64,000 bases of DNA from Cenococcum geophilum 1.58 (taxonomy: Eukaryota; Ascomycota; Dothideomycetes; Gloniales; Gloniaceae): NCBI GenBank assembly GCA_001692895.1, contig KV748212.1:310001-374000 (forward strand). Direction: 5' to 3'. Position numbers and translations under genes: made by a program. Position 1 is the stretch's first letter, and the number at the start of each line of letters is the position of its first letter. The notes under the pieces are model-generated. The model worked only from the letters and a program-made list of their open reading frames with translations. It ran no database searches and was not told the DNA's origin. Shown here piece by piece: positions 36,987 through 49,900 of the stretch.

Positions 36987-37992
36987 GGAAGTCTCTAAGG
37001 ACGACCTAATCGACTACGTACGATGTAAGATGTATATATATACGGAAATACATAACTAACTAGACTTTATACTCTAGGAATTATTCCAGGGAGATTTTAA
37101 AGACTTTACGGTTAATATTTTCACGTAAATCCCCTTATACTGGCTTTAGCAACTACGTAACTACCTAAACATTAGAGGAGTAAAGGTTAATATTAACCAT
37201 AAATAAAACAAAACGCTCCCTTAGTCTTTATATAATATAGCATAAAAAGAAAACTAAACTAAATAGAGTAGAGAGATAATTAAATTAGCTAATAATAAGT
37301 ACGGACCGACGCTATCTAGATTAATTAAGGTATATATAACAAAGGGCACTTTAGAGGAGTAATAATAAGCTAAAGCTACTATAACCTAACTAACTGGTAC
37401 ACCGACTACTCCCCTCTTTACGTTACCGACTACCTACCCCCCTATACCAGTACATACTGCTCCTGCACCTATATACGCTACCCCCGCACCCATATAGACT
37501 CCGGCACCTATATATGTCCCTATAGACGTAACACAAGGCTATAGAAAAGAGATCGCGAATATGGCTAAGATATATACGGAGGAGCAGAAATACGGTAGCA
37601 CAAACGAAAGCCTTAACTATAAATTGACAATATTCTACAACATCTATAATCGAGCGGATGTACCCTAAGAAGCTTACCTTAAGGCATTCCCTACCATATT
37701 AAAAGGACTAGCTTTAGACCACTTCTATACAAACCAACTATCCCACCTACCGTTTACTAAAGCTTGCGAGCACCTTTAGAATTTCTTTAAAGGATTAGGA
37801 TTTTAACGCAAAACTTTAGACAAGTGGAATACCATTATACTTATAATAGTAATGGCAGGAAATATAGATAAGTCTATAAGTAAATACCTCTAATTACTAA
37901 TCTATAGACTTCCTTTATAATAAAATTGTTACTTCTTGCTAAGGAATACTAGTATGTAGATATACAGTCTCTAACCTACTAGATAACCTTAG
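36987..37992 (+). pseudogene. CopB gag fragment
   Basis: The frame reads TEVSKDDLIDYVRCKMYIYT, a Pro/Thr/Ala-rich linker (about 37390-37530), then the Copia gag core: NESLNYKLTIFYNIYNRADV, LKAFPTILKGLALDHFYTN and KTLDKWNTI (about 37600-37850). The same layout is found in CopA gag at 3155-3410. RIP density is moderate. G4a truncates it at 37992 in a Leu-rich region before any zinc knuckle. Confidence 0.8.
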
Positions 37993-38185
37993 TGTCACAA
38001 AACCCCACCGCAGGGGCCTCCATAGGAGAGCCCCGTGCTCTCGCGTACACCTCGCGTACAGCTTATGTCAGCTACGCGTAGGTATATCACCTCCTTATGC
38101 CCTCGACCCTTACGATCGATCGCGTAACGTCTTATAGACTTCTTAAATACATACGCTCTGTAGCCACTGCCCCCGTCCCATAACA
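37993..38185 (+). repeat. G4a 5' LTR
   Basis: TGTCACAAAACCCC...CCCATAACA, 193 bp, aligns gap-free to 40154-40346. It is GC-rich relative to its surroundings, with CTCGCGTACA repeated twice. The minus-strand open frame across it is not a gene. Confidence 0.88.
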
Positions 38186-38379
38186 TTACGTTGCGCCTTT
38201 TTACTACTAACGCTTAGCCTATAACTAATTTTACGTCTTTATAATACTGCAGGCGCTGCCAGAAGTAGTATATCTATAAGTGACCTTACTCTATACTTCT
38301 AAGGAACCTATAATAGTAAGACAATATTTCTTACTAGCTATTATATTAAACCTAAAGAATAACCTAATACCTATACTTA

Positions 38380-40153
38380 ACCTATAACGCCAATTAATCC
38401 CAGGAGAATTTAATTTATTAGCCCCAGCCTTAACCCCTAAAAAGGTAGACACTAATAATATCTTATCTTTTATTAACTATATAACTATAGATAAGTAAGC
38501 GGAAGGGCTACTACCTATTAAAATTAAAATATAAGACGCTAAGACGTTTATAAAAAGAGTAGTATAAGAACCTAATAAATACTACCACCTTCTATAGAAC
38601 TACTACCTAAAGCTTATATAAGCTAAAATGCATATTACCTAAGATCGCGATATTATCTAAGACCTATAAGCTTATAAGGCGCTCGCTAATAACACGCGTT
38701 AAGAAACTAAAGATAACCTTTACGTATCTAAACGCGATATCCAATAGTTAAAAAAGGCTAAAATTATACTTATTACTACGGTTACTAAAAAAGAGGGCAT
38801 AATTAAATACCTATAATCTTAGCTTAATAAGCATATTTATAAAGACGTTAGATACCTTTTTACTATATATAACAATATTTATAATATAGTAGCAGTCCTA
38901 TAAAAGATTAAACAATAACTAAATTAGATTACTACTACTAACTCTTACCTAAAGACCTCTCTATAGAAGCCCTCTGGGCCTACTAAACCTATATATACTA
39001 AGCTACCGACGCCTACTACCTTAAGTACTACTGGAGCTAATATTAACCTCTCTATACTAACCTTTCCGTAAAAACTCCTAGATAGAGAGCGCGAGCTACT
39101 CTAAAAACTAGGACGCTACTATAGATACCGTTAAAAAGGCTATTATTGCGATAACCTAAATTACCTAATAGCTAGGTTTAGTAGCTACCACCTAATACCT
39201 AACCTAATACCCTAAACACTAAATATGTCGCTACGCGCTACTACCGTACAAGATAAAAATGTAATAATAGTAGTAAAATCAGATATAAAAGCGGAAAACG
39301 CTAAGTCCTAGCCCTAAGTTACGGGTTAGGACGCCCTAATAATAAAGGGATCTATATATCGGCCTACTTAATAGATAATTTAGTAAAGATAAATAAACAG
39401 AAATAGATAGTTTTACCTATAATAGAAACTACTACTAAAAAATAATATAAAAGCCATTCTATAATTAACTACGGAGCTACTAACTAATTTATAAATACCT
39501 AACTTATGCGTACTTATAACCTACCTACCTTACCCCTTACTAAAGCCCACGCCCTATAACTTACTAACGGTAGTTATACTATATAGAAGATTACCTATAT
39601 AGTATAACTCTACTTAGATATAAACGGGCACCAGAAAGAGCTTTAGGCCTATATTATACCACTTACTAACTACCCTATTATCTTTAGAATAAGCTAGCTT
39701 AAACAATATAACCCCGCCATTAACTAGGAAAAAAAAGAAGTAACCTTTAACTTTAAATACTATAGAGAGACTTGCCTAGAATATAGCCTAGCCACCTCTA
39801 TTTACTTACTAGGATATTAACCTAAAAAACCCCTTATTACTCTACCTACGACTAACTGCTACTATATAAGTGCCGCGGCCTTCTACCGCATAGCATATAG
39901 GAAAGGCTAAACCGTTGCTATAGCTTCCTAATTATAATTATATAAGCTTAATAAAGAATAAAACTACGTCCTTTATAGTAATAGAATAGATATAGTTAAC
40001 CTTTTAAATAATAACGCCCCTATGGAACTCTATAGACTTTTACCTTTAAACTTTAAGAAGTTTATAAAGTTTAAAAAAGGACTTACTAATAAAGAACTCT
40101 ATAAGCTCTTCCCTAAGAGGTACCACAACTTTATTAATATATACTTATAAAAG
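38380..40153 (+). pseudogene. G4a gag and protease-like region (RIP-mutated, internally deleted)
   Basis: Coding is legible with RIP stops. A zinc knuckle near 39130 reads GYYCDNLNYLIAR, where the first Cys and the His have become Tyr by TGY to TAY and CAY to TAY changes. A retropepsin-like region follows (NYGATNXF at about 39466, where Asp of the expected D-x-GA is Asn-Tyr). It then runs to IYLQK at the break. Gag and protease would form and mature the particle. Confidence 0.68.
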
Positions 40154-40346
40154 TGTCACGGAACCCCACCGCAGGGGCCTCCATAGGAGAGCCCCGTGCT
40201 CTCGCGTACACCTCGCGTACAGCTTATGTCAGCTACGCGTAGGTATATCACCTCCTTACGCCCTCGACCCTTACGATTAATCGCGCAACGTCTTGTAGAC
40301 TCCTCAAATACATACGCTCTATAGCCACTACCCCCGTCCTATAACA
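40154..40346 (+). repeat. G4b 5' LTR
   Basis: 193 bp, TGTCACGGAACCCC...CCTATAACA. It is preceded by G4a sequence ending AAAAG (expected TSD, the second copy being outside the window). Confidence 0.88.
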
Positions 40347-40589
40347 TTACGTTGCGCCTTTTTTACTACTAATACTTAGCCTACGACTAATTCTACGTCT
40401 CTATAATACCGCAGGCGCTATTAAAAGCAGCGTGTTTATAAATTACCCTACTCTATACTTCTAAGAAACCTATAATAGTAAGATAATATTCCTTACTAGC
40501 TATTATATTAAACCTAAAGAATAATCTAATACCTATACTTAACCTACGCCGCTAATTAACCCTAGGAGAATTTAACTTATTAGCCCTAG

Positions 40590-41065
40590 CCTTAATCCCT
40601 AAGAGGAAGCCTAGTGGCTTAAAAGATTATAATAACCTTAATAAGGTAGATATTAATAATATCTTATCCTTTATTAACTACGCAACTACGGATAAGCAAG
40701 TAGAAGAGCTACTATTTATTAAAATTAAAATATAAGACGCCAAGACGTTTATAAAAAAGGTAGTATAAAAACCTAATAAATACTACCGCCTTCTATAGAA
40801 CTACTACCTAAAGCTTATATAAGCTAAAATATATACTATTTAAGATCGCGATATTATCTAAGACCTATAAGCTTATAAGGCGCTTACTAATAACACACGC
40901 TAAGAGACTAAAGACGACCTCTATATGTCTAAACGCGACGTCTAACGGTTAAAGAAGGCTAAGATTACACTTATTGCTACGGTTACTAAAAAAGACGGCA
41001 TAATTAAATACCTATAATCTTAGCTTAATAAGCACATTCGTAAATAACGTTAGATACCTCTTTAC
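40590..41065 (+). pseudogene. G4b gag, N-terminal piece
   Basis: It reads KRKPSGLKDYNNLNKVDIN, then IKIXDAKTFIKKVV and a Lys-rich coiled region, parallel to G4a 38430-38860 but including the block that G4a lacks. It is cut at 41065 by G5 (TSD TTTAC at 41061-41065) and resumes at 46983. G4a spans the same point without interruption (TTTTTACTATATATAAC near 38857). Confidence 0.7.
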
Positions 41066-41435
41066 TATCACGGGACACCCCCGTAACACCTTGCACACGT
41101 CTACCTATTTCCACTAACTTAGCAATTAGAGACTAACCGCGAAATGGCAATCTAACGGCAATCTAATAGCAATCTAACGGCAATCTACGGCATTCTGCCA
41201 TATTCTGCCAAGTTCTACCAAATTCTGCTAAGTTCTGCTAGGACTATAACCTAAACCCTATTCTGCCTATATACGTATTAACTAAGCAACTAAGTCAACA
41301 ATATATGCCCTTTCTTCCCATTTTCCTACCTTCTTTCCTTACGTAACGTCTTAACTTTATTACGCAGTTTATATACATAGCTTAATAATACCTACTTCGC
41401 TATATATTATTACCGCTTATGCTTACTCCGTAATA
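41066..41435 (+). repeat. G5 5' LTR
   Basis: 370 bp, start TATCACGGGACACCCC (TG to TA), end CTCCGTAATA (CA to TA). Its partner is 46608-46977. Confidence 0.92.
41145..41243 (+). repeat. Short tandem motifs inside the G5 LTR
   Basis: GGCAATCTAAC-type 11-mers occur about four times, followed by ATTCTGCCA/AGTTCTGCT-type 11-mers repeated about six times. The 3' LTR has the same array. Sub-repeats of this kind in LTRs may carry transcription-factor sites; that is inference. Confidence 0.7.
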
Positions 41436-41471
41436 CTATATTGCGTCAAAAACTTACACTACCCTTTGAAA

Positions 41472-42600
41472 ATGCAGAACGACCCTAAAGCCCCCATAAC
41501 GGCCAACGCTATTATAGCCGCACTCTAAGAATAATTAGTAGGTATACAGAAGTCCTTTATAGACGCCCTTGCACAACACTAAGCTACTTTAACTTAATAG
41601 TAAGCCGAATAAAAAGTATAATAATAACAATTAATTAAAGCACTTTAAGAAGAAGTCCACATCCTTAAGATGCCTATATTAAGGCCCTAAGACTAAACGC
41701 TATTTCTAGAGATAAACACGCGAAACGTAAGCCCTAAATTAGTAGTAGTTACTCACCCCATAGAGCCAACTACCGCACCAAAATGATCCGAGAAACTACT
41801 AGACCCCCTAGTATTCACCGGTAAACAATAAGAGCTTTAGTTATTCTTAAGCCGGCTTAAGAATAAGCTAACTAGTAATGCTAACCGCTACCTAACCAAA
41901 GCTAACCAACTCTATTACGCCCTAAGTTGACTAGAAAGAGACGCAGCTAACCTTATTAAACCTCTCTAACTAAACTTAGTATAAAGCCTAGTTATACTTC
42001 TTAAAGCTATATACGGTAACCTAAACCGCTAAGCTACCGCTTAAAGAAAGATAAACCAAATGACTTAAGAAAAGAAAAGTTTCCTAGTATACTTCTCCGA
42101 ATTTAACCGCTACGCAAAGGAAATAGGCTAGAATAACTCCGCACTAATTAACAGCCTTGTTAAATCCCTAAGCCCTAAACTAAAAACCTCCCTAATAGGT
42201 ATAGACCTCCCGGAAACTCTTAACGCCTATATAAACGTTATTAATAAACGGTATAATAATATACTACGCCTTACACTAAAGCCCGTTTATTGGTATAACA
42301 TAATAACCCTATAAACGCCCACTAAGTTATTATCTTAACCTAAGCACCCTAACGCCATAGATATTAACACTGGGACCCTAGGATACGCCCTATTAGGGTC
42401 CTCTAAATGAGAATAACGTATTAAGCTAGGCCTCTGCTTTAAATGTAGAAGCGGCTCCCACCTCTTAAACCACTGCTCCGTCCCTATACCCTAAAATAAT
42501 TTACAAACGGCTAGCACTGGCAGCCGTTCACTACATTAATCTTCCGGTTACCGTCCCTAATCTTTATCTAGTTCTAGCCCTATATCTAGTAAACACCACT
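41472..42600 (+). pseudogene. G5 gag with CCHC zinc knuckle
   Basis: ATG at 41472 (MQNDPKAPITANAI), a Gln-rich coiled region now full of TAA/TAG, then the retrotransposon gag core (SEKLLDPLVFTGKXXE, then LERDAANLI and EFNRYAKEIGXNN). A perfectly preserved knuckle CFKCRSGSHLLNHC lies at 42435-42476. Gag packages element RNA. The downstream end is approximate because the frame passes into pol by a register change between about 42490 and 42610. Confidence 0.8.
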
Positions 42601-42601
42601 T

Positions 42602-45600
42602 ACGAGGACGAAGCTCTAATTAACGTCCTATAAGAACCCTGCCCTGATTGCCTCTAAAAGGAAGGTCCTGGAGCTAAGTCGCTCTTTAGAACGGCTCTGT
42701 CACAAGATCTCGTTAAACGTATTTAACGTCACGAACTCCGACTCTTGGGACTATAGCATAACTATTAACTGCCGCCTTTGGTAGAATGGTTAAAAGGCTA
42801 ATGCTTAAATCCTAATTAATACAGGAGCTAGCGGTATAAGATTTATTAACAGGATCTTTACGTGAGATAATAGTTTTACCTTAACCCCCCTTAACCGGCA
42901 TATTAACGTATTTAGATTTAATGGCAAACGCACTATCTTAGGCTGTATTACCCACGTAGTAGCCCTAAGACTCTAATACTTAAACCATAAAGAACTAATT
43001 AAGCTTTTCGTTACTACCCTAGGTTACCTAGTAATCCTTAAATAACCCTAGATAAAGCTATATAAGGTAACCATTAATTAAAACAACCTTAAGCTTCTAT
43101 TTACCGCCTCCCGTTATAAGTAGAAGTGTTATATAACGCACCGCCTTAACCCCAAACTAAAATTTAGGAAATCCGCTAAGATCCACTAGCCTAAGATTTC
43201 TACTAATGTCCACCCTACGCCTAAGGAATCCACCAGATTCTACTAACCCGGGAATTCCACTAAACTCCACAAATTGGCCCTAAGCACTACACCGCCCTGA
43301 GCTAAGTAAAAGCTTAAGCTCTATATACGAAAATACTAGAAGGATTAATATTCCACTATAAAAAGAATTCTTAAAGAACCCGAACCTAAATCTAACACTA
43401 ACTCTATACCTAATACCGAACCTAAACCTAAATAAGAAACTATGGATAATCCGAGCGAGCTCGGCACCCTAAATATCCGCATAATTGGAGCTACTCCGCT
43501 AGCGTAACTTGCTAAGAAACCCGAACATACGATCTTCGCTATTACGATAGCCGATATTAAGAAGGCCTTAGCACTAAAGAAGCATACCGACCCTGCCATA
43601 AAGGTACTAATAGAGTATCATTATCGCCTAGATGCATTTTTATAAAAGGAAGCTAATAAGCTACCAGAACACCGACTATATAACTATAAGATTATACTTA
43701 AAGAAGAAAAGTAGCCTAGATTTGGACCCTTATATAGGATGTCCTAAAATAAACTCTAAGTGCTATAAAAGTATTTAGACGAAAACCTAAGCAAAGGATT
43801 TATTAGAGCAAGCTTATTGCCTATAGCCGCACCAGTGATCTTCATTAAGAAACCTAGCGGCGGTTTACGCTTCTGTGTAGACTACCGAGCTCTTAACACC
43901 GTTACCGTTAAGAACTAATATCCGATCCCATTAATATAAGAGACGCTAAACTAACTAAGTAAGGCTCGTTACTACACAAAGCTCGATATTATCTCTGCAT
44001 TTAACCGTCTCCGCATTACAAAAGGGGATAAATGGCTTACTGCATTTCGTACCCAATATAGACTATTTAAGTACTTAGTAACACCCTTCGGCCTCGCAAA
44101 CGCCCTAAGCTCGTTTTAACATTATATAAATAACACCCTGCGCCCCTACCTGGACATCTTCTATACTACTTATATTAACGATATCCTGATATACAGTAAT
44201 AACCTAACCAAATATTGGAAATACGTTAACCTTATCTTATAAGCCCTATATAAAGCTGGTCTATAATTAGATATAGATAAATGCGAGTTCTATAAAATAG
44301 AAGTCCTATACTTTAGACTCCTTATTTCTATAAACGGTATATAAATAGACCTAAAGAAAGTTAAAGTAATTATAAACTAGCAAGAACCCGAGAATGTTAA
44401 GGACATAAGAGCCTTTATAGGATTTACTAATTTCTACCAACGGTTTATTAATAACTTCTCCGCCCTAGTTTTACCCCTTATAGCTCTAACCTAAAAGGAT
44501 AAAGTCTTTGTTTTTAACAAGGAATATAAAAAGGCCTTTACCTATTTAAAGGTTATATTTACTACTACGCCCGTACTCCAATACTTTAACCTAAACCAAA
44601 TAAGTGTTATAGAAGCCAACTTATCTAACTACGTCACTAGAGGCATCCTATCTTAATATAACAAGGATAGAGTATTACACCCTATAGCATACTTCTTAAA
44701 ACAACTAAGCCCAGCCAAATATAACTATAAGATCTACGATAAGGAATTGTTAGCTATTATTAGGTATTTTAAACAATGGCGACCCGAACTAGAAGGCGCT
44801 GGATTTCCGATTAAGGTCCTTAGCGACTATAAGAACCTATAGTACTTTATAACCACAAAACAGCTAAGTCATTATTAGGCCCGCTAGTTAGAATATCTAT
44901 CTTGTTTCCGATTCTTAATTACGTACCACCCAGGCGTCTAAGGTTAGAAGCCTAATACCCTAACCCAACGCTTATAAGACGCGCCAGCCCTAGAAGAAGC
45001 GCGCTCTTACTAAAATCAGACCCTGCTTTACCCTAAACTATTTAACCCTCCTACTAAAGATCTTACGGTACACGTCCTTAAAATAACTAATTAATTAATT
45101 AAACAAATTATAGTTAATAAATACCTAAATAATAAGTTTATCTAAGAGACGCTTAAGCTAATATAAGATAGCATTAGACGCTTTAAAAAGATTTCTCTAA
45201 GTAAATATAAAGCCCGCGGAAACTGCTTATATTACCAGAACCGTTTAATTATCCCTAATTACAATAAGCTTAAGCTTAAACTCCTTAAACACGTACATAA
45301 TCTACCTATTGCCAACTACCTAGGCCGAGGAAAGACCCTAAAACTACTCTAACGGGAGTATTATTGGCCGAACATGTATAATATGACACGAAGGTATATC
45401 TCTAGCTACTACACCTACTAACGAGCTAAAGCCTCACATAAGACGTATAACGGTCTTTTAAAGCCACTACCTATTCCAAACCAAAGATAGAAGGATATCT
45501 TAATTGACTTTGTTATTGACCTTCCTAATAATAGAGGCTGCATAAATATTATAGTAGTTGTAGACCGACTATCTAAAATAAGACACTTAATCGCCTACCC

Positions 45601-46597
45601 CAATATATTAACGCCTACCGTCGCCTAACTATTCCTAGATTATGTATAGAAACTCTACAGACTCCCTAAAACGATTATCTCCAATAGAGGCAGCCAGTTT
45701 ATCTTAGCATTCTAAAAAGAACTAACTACTTAACTCCATATTAAAGCACTGTTGTCTATTACGTATTACCTAGAAACGGATAGCCAAACGGAATACGTAA
45801 ATGCTATAATAGAATAGTATATTCGGATATACACGTTATATTTACAGGATAACTAGATTAACTAGCTCGCATTTGCTAAGTTTACTGCAAATAATTCCGT
45901 CTTAAAAACCACAAAAGTCTCCCCATTCCTAACTAATTACGGCCAGCACCTACAAATGGGTTTTAAACCTTTTAGTAATGTTCCTTACCCTACTTATTAC
46001 GCCTTATAAGTTGTAGAAGTAAATAAATTCGTAGAGAAGATAGAGGAACTACAACAGTTCCTTACTAATAAGATAACATGGGCTTAATCTGTCTATAAAG
46101 CCGCAGCGAATAAGAAACGAACCCCAGTACCAGCCTACTAAATTGGCGATTTTATCTGGCTAGACACAAGAAATCTAAACACAAAACGACCTACTAAGAA
46201 ACTTAATTAGAAGAACGCTGGCCCTTATAAGGTTGAAAAGGTTATCTCTCCTTATACCTACCGACTAAAGCTCCCTAATACGGTTAAAATCCACCCCGTA
46301 TTCCATACGTCAGTCCTCCGCCCTACTACCCCTGTATTAAATGCCCTACCTAAACAGATACAAAACCCTCCCCCACTAGTTAAAGTGGATGGTGAGAACG
46401 AGTACTTTATTAAAAGAATTAATGATATTAAGTACGATAAACGGAAACGCTAATATATATATTTTATAAAATGGAGAGGCTTTACCAAGTCCTTATGGGA
46501 ACCCGTTAACTCTATAGGACTTACATAAGCCGCAGAAGACTTTCACGAACTCCACCTAGAACTACCACAGCCCCATCTCGCAGAAGCTCGAGTTTAA
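42602..46597 (+). pseudogene. G5 pol: protease, RT, RNase H, integrase, chromo-like end
   Basis: The frame in register with 42812 runs to TAA 46595-46597. Protease LINTGASG at about 42813 (expected D is N, from GAC/GAT with TG to TA); RT with [15 protein letters not shown] (about 43851), TPFGLANA (44081) and YINDILIY (44170, first catalytic Asp now Asn); RNase H (about 44570-44850); integrase zinc-binding and core (about 45270-45900); C-terminal chromodomain-like KWRGFTKSLWEPVNS (46470-46515) and HLELPQPHLAEARV at the end. Stops are sparse compared with G1 or G3. It is separated from gag by a -1-type register difference, as in many Gypsy elements. Confidence 0.87.
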
Positions 46598-46607
46598 AGG
46601 GGGGTAC

Positions 46608-46977
46608 TATTACGGGATACCCCCGTAATACCTTGCACACGTTTACCTATTTCCACCGACTTAGCAATTAAAGACTAACCGCGAAATGGCAATTTGATGG
46701 CAATCTAATAGCAATCTAACGGCAATCTACGGCATTCTGCTATATTCTGCTAAGTTTTACTAAATTCTGCTAAGTTCTACTAGGACCATAACCTAAACCC
46801 TATTCTGCCTATGTACGTGTTAACTAAGTAACTAAGTTAACAATATATACCCTTTCTTCCCGTTTTCCTACCTTCTTTCCTTACGCAACGTCTTAACTTC
46901 ATTACGCAGTTCATATACATAGCTTAATAATACCTACTTCGCTATATATTATCACCGCTTATACTTACTCCGTGACA
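46608..46977 (+). repeat. G5 3' LTR
   Basis: This 370-bp partner of 41066-41435 ends CTCCGTGACA, the less mutated form, followed by TTTAC. Confidence 0.92.
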
Positions 46978-46982
46978 TTTAC

Positions 46983-49900
46983 TATATATAACGCCACCTA
47001 AGTCTCTACGCCCCTAGTAACTTTACCTACTTAACACTTAACAAAGGGTTAGCGCTAAGCAGCTTTACCTAATAGGAACCCTTACTAAAGCAGCGATAAT
47101 AAAAGCTATAATAATTAAACCTAAGCTGCTACCGTAGGGTTTAATATACGTTATTCTAATCCCCTAGTCTTTTAGGGAGACCGTAAGGAATATAGCTACT
47201 AGAAGATGTAAATCCGTAAGAAACTAACTTAGAGTGCCTACCTTTTTCCTACGGAAGACACTAAGATTAGTTATATTATTGGGCGAATAAAGAGTATACT
47301 ATTTAATAGACTCTTCGCCTAATAGGAGACTAATAGCCCCTAAAAGTAGCAGTCCTACTAGAAAATCCTTAGTAATCTTAACCTAATATACCGCGACTAT
47401 AACCTATTAGCTACCAACTAAGCGAAACTACGTGCCCTAAAGATAAATCCTACTAAATTATTTAATAAATTTTATATTAAATTCTAGGAATATACCAGAG
47501 CTCTTACCTAAGACGATACTAAAGACTAGGAGGACCTTCTTAAAAAAGTTACTTATTACCTTAGTTACGCAGCCGCTAGCTATAACTATAATAATATTTA
47601 TAATATAGTAGCAGCTCTATAGAAGATTAAACAATAACTAAATTAGATTACTACTACTAACTTTTACCTAAAGACCTCTTTATAGAAGCCTTCTAGGCCT
47701 ACTAAACCTATATATACTAAGCTACTAACGCCTATTACCTTAAGTACTACCGGAGCTAATATTAATTTCTCTATACTAATCTTTCTATAAAAACTCCTAG
47801 ATAGAGAGCGCGAGCTACTTTAAAAACTAGGATACTGCTATAGATGCTAATAAAAAGGCTACTATTACGATAACCCAAACTACCTAATAGCTAGGTTTAA
47901 TAGCTGCCGCCTAATACCTAGCCTAATACCCTAGATATTAAATATGTTACTATATACTACTACTATATAAGACAAAAATGTAGTAATAGTAGTAGAGTTA
48001 GATATGGAAGCGGAAAACACTAAGTCCTAGCTCTAAGTTGTGGGTTAAGACGCCTTAATAACGGAGGGATCTATATATTAGCTTACTTAATAGATAACTT
48101 AGTAAAGATAAATAGATGGAAATAGATAGTTTTACCTATAATAGGAACTACTACTAAAAAATAATATAAAGGCTATTCCATAATTAATTATGGAGCTACT
48201 AATAAATTTATAGATACCTAATTTATACGTACTTATAACTTATCTACCTTACCCCTTACTAAAGTCCGCGCCCTATAATTTACTAACAATAGTTGTACTA
48301 TATAGAAGATTACCTATATAGTATAACTCTACCTAAATATAAATAGGCACCAGGAAGAACTTTAGGCCTATATTATACCACTTACCAACTACTCTATTAT
48401 CCTTAAAATAAACTAGCTTAAATAATATAACCCTACTATTAACTAGAAGAAGAGAGAAGTAACCTTTAACTTTAAATACTATAGAGAGACTTGCCTAGGG
48501 CATAGCCTAGCTGCCTCTATTTACTCCCTAAGATATTAACCTATAGAACCCCTTATTACCCCACCTATAACTAACTACTACTATATAAGTGCCCTAGCCT
48601 TCTACTATATAGTATATAAAAAAGGCTAAACCGTTGCTATAACTTCCTAATTATAACTATATAAGCTTAATAAAGAATAGGACTATATTCTCTATAGTAA
48701 TAGGATAGATATAGTTAACCTTTTAGAAGATAACGCCCCTATAAAACTCTATAGACTTTTATCTTTAAACTTTAAGAAGTTTATAAAACTTAAAAAAGGA
48801 CTTATTAACAAAGAACTCCGCAAGCTCCTCCCTAAGAGGTATTATAACTTTACCAATATATACTTATAAAAGGGCGTAAATATACTCCCTCTATATTAAC
48901 CTAATAACTATACTATTAATATTAAATAAGGAAAAATGCCACCTTATAAGAGACCCTACCTAATATTAAAAGATAAACTTTTAGTTATAAAAAAGTATAT
49001 TAACAAGCACCTTAATAAAGGATTTATTCGTCCTAGCATATTACTAGCAGCCGCCCCTATCCTTTTTGCTAAGAAACTAGAAGAAAGTATTTAATTCTAT
49101 ATTAACTATAAAGGACTTAACGCTATTATAATTAAAAACTAATACCTAGTACCGCTTATACGTGAGACCCTTAAGCGGCTTAGTTAAGCTAAAATCTATA
49201 CTAAGCTTAATATTATCGCCGCCTTTAACTATTTTTAAATACGGGAAGGTAATAAATAGAAAACCGCATTTATATCGCGCTTTAGCTAATTTAAATATAC
49301 TATTATACCCTTTAGCATATATAACGGCCCAGGCACATTCTAGAGCTATATTAATAACACCTTATAGGACTACCTTAACGACTTCTGCTCTGCGTACCTA
49401 AACAATATACTTATTTATAGTAATAACCCTTCTAAGTATACTAAGCACGTTTAAAAGGTCCTATAGTACCTTAGGGACGTAGGACTTTATATTAATTTAA
49501 AGAAGTGCGAATTCTTAGTTATAAAAGTAAAATACCTTAAACTAATTATTACTACTAAGGGTATCTATATGGACCCTAAGAAGGTATATATAATTACTAA
49601 ATAGCAAGCCCCTAACTATATTAAGGACGTATAAGCCTTCCTTAGTTTCGCTAACTTCTATTAGAAATTCATATATAACTTCTTAGGCGTAGTAATACTA
49701 CTTATAGCAATAATGCAAATAAAGGGCCTTTTTATAAAAAAAAAGAAAAATGTACCTATACTTTACCTAGACGCCTAAATAAAAAAAGGTATTTTAAGAC
49801 CTTAAAAATACCTTTACTAAAGCACCTATCCTAGCTTACTTTATACTAGGACAATAACTCTATCTTAAAACTAACTCCTTAGACTACATTAACGCAGATA

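Larger units (their letters stand above)
28607..37992 (+). mobile_element. Older Ty1/Copia element CopB, 5' portion only
   Basis: The element comprises a presumed 5' LTR, a post-LTR segment shared with CopA, a leader to 29170, and a gag region from 36987 to 37992 after the G3 insertion. It is broken at 37993 by G4a. Its pol and 3' LTR must lie beyond the window if they survive. The gag is clearly related to CopA gag but not a recent copy. Confidence 0.7.
37993..40153 (+). mobile_element. Ty3/Gypsy element G4a, 5' part (LTR, gag, protease)
   Basis: It starts with a 193-bp LTR and runs through gag and a protease-like region until G4b, of the same family, begins at 40154. The last G4a bases, CTTATAAAAG, correspond to G4b 48864-48873, so the remainder of G4a should resume to the right of G4b, outside the window. 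Compared with G4b it lacks about 590 bp of gag (G4b 46990-47585) and a smaller block near 38435. Confidence 0.82.
41066..46977 (+). mobile_element. Ty3/Gypsy element G5, complete, nested in G4b gag
   Basis: LTRs of 370 bp at 41066-41435 and 46608-46977 and TSD TTTAC at 41061-41065 and 46978-46982 define it. A purine-rich tract AAAGGGGGGTAC directly precedes the 3' LTR. Total length is 5912 bp. It is a different family from G1-G4: shorter, with gag and pol in different frames. RIP is less dense than in G1 or G3. Confidence 0.94.

Noticed and set aside
37995-38186. Minus-strand open frame of 63 codons
   Set aside because: It lies wholly in the GC-rich LTR of G4a, is not maintained as a functional unit, and LTRs do not normally encode protein. 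It shows no domain.
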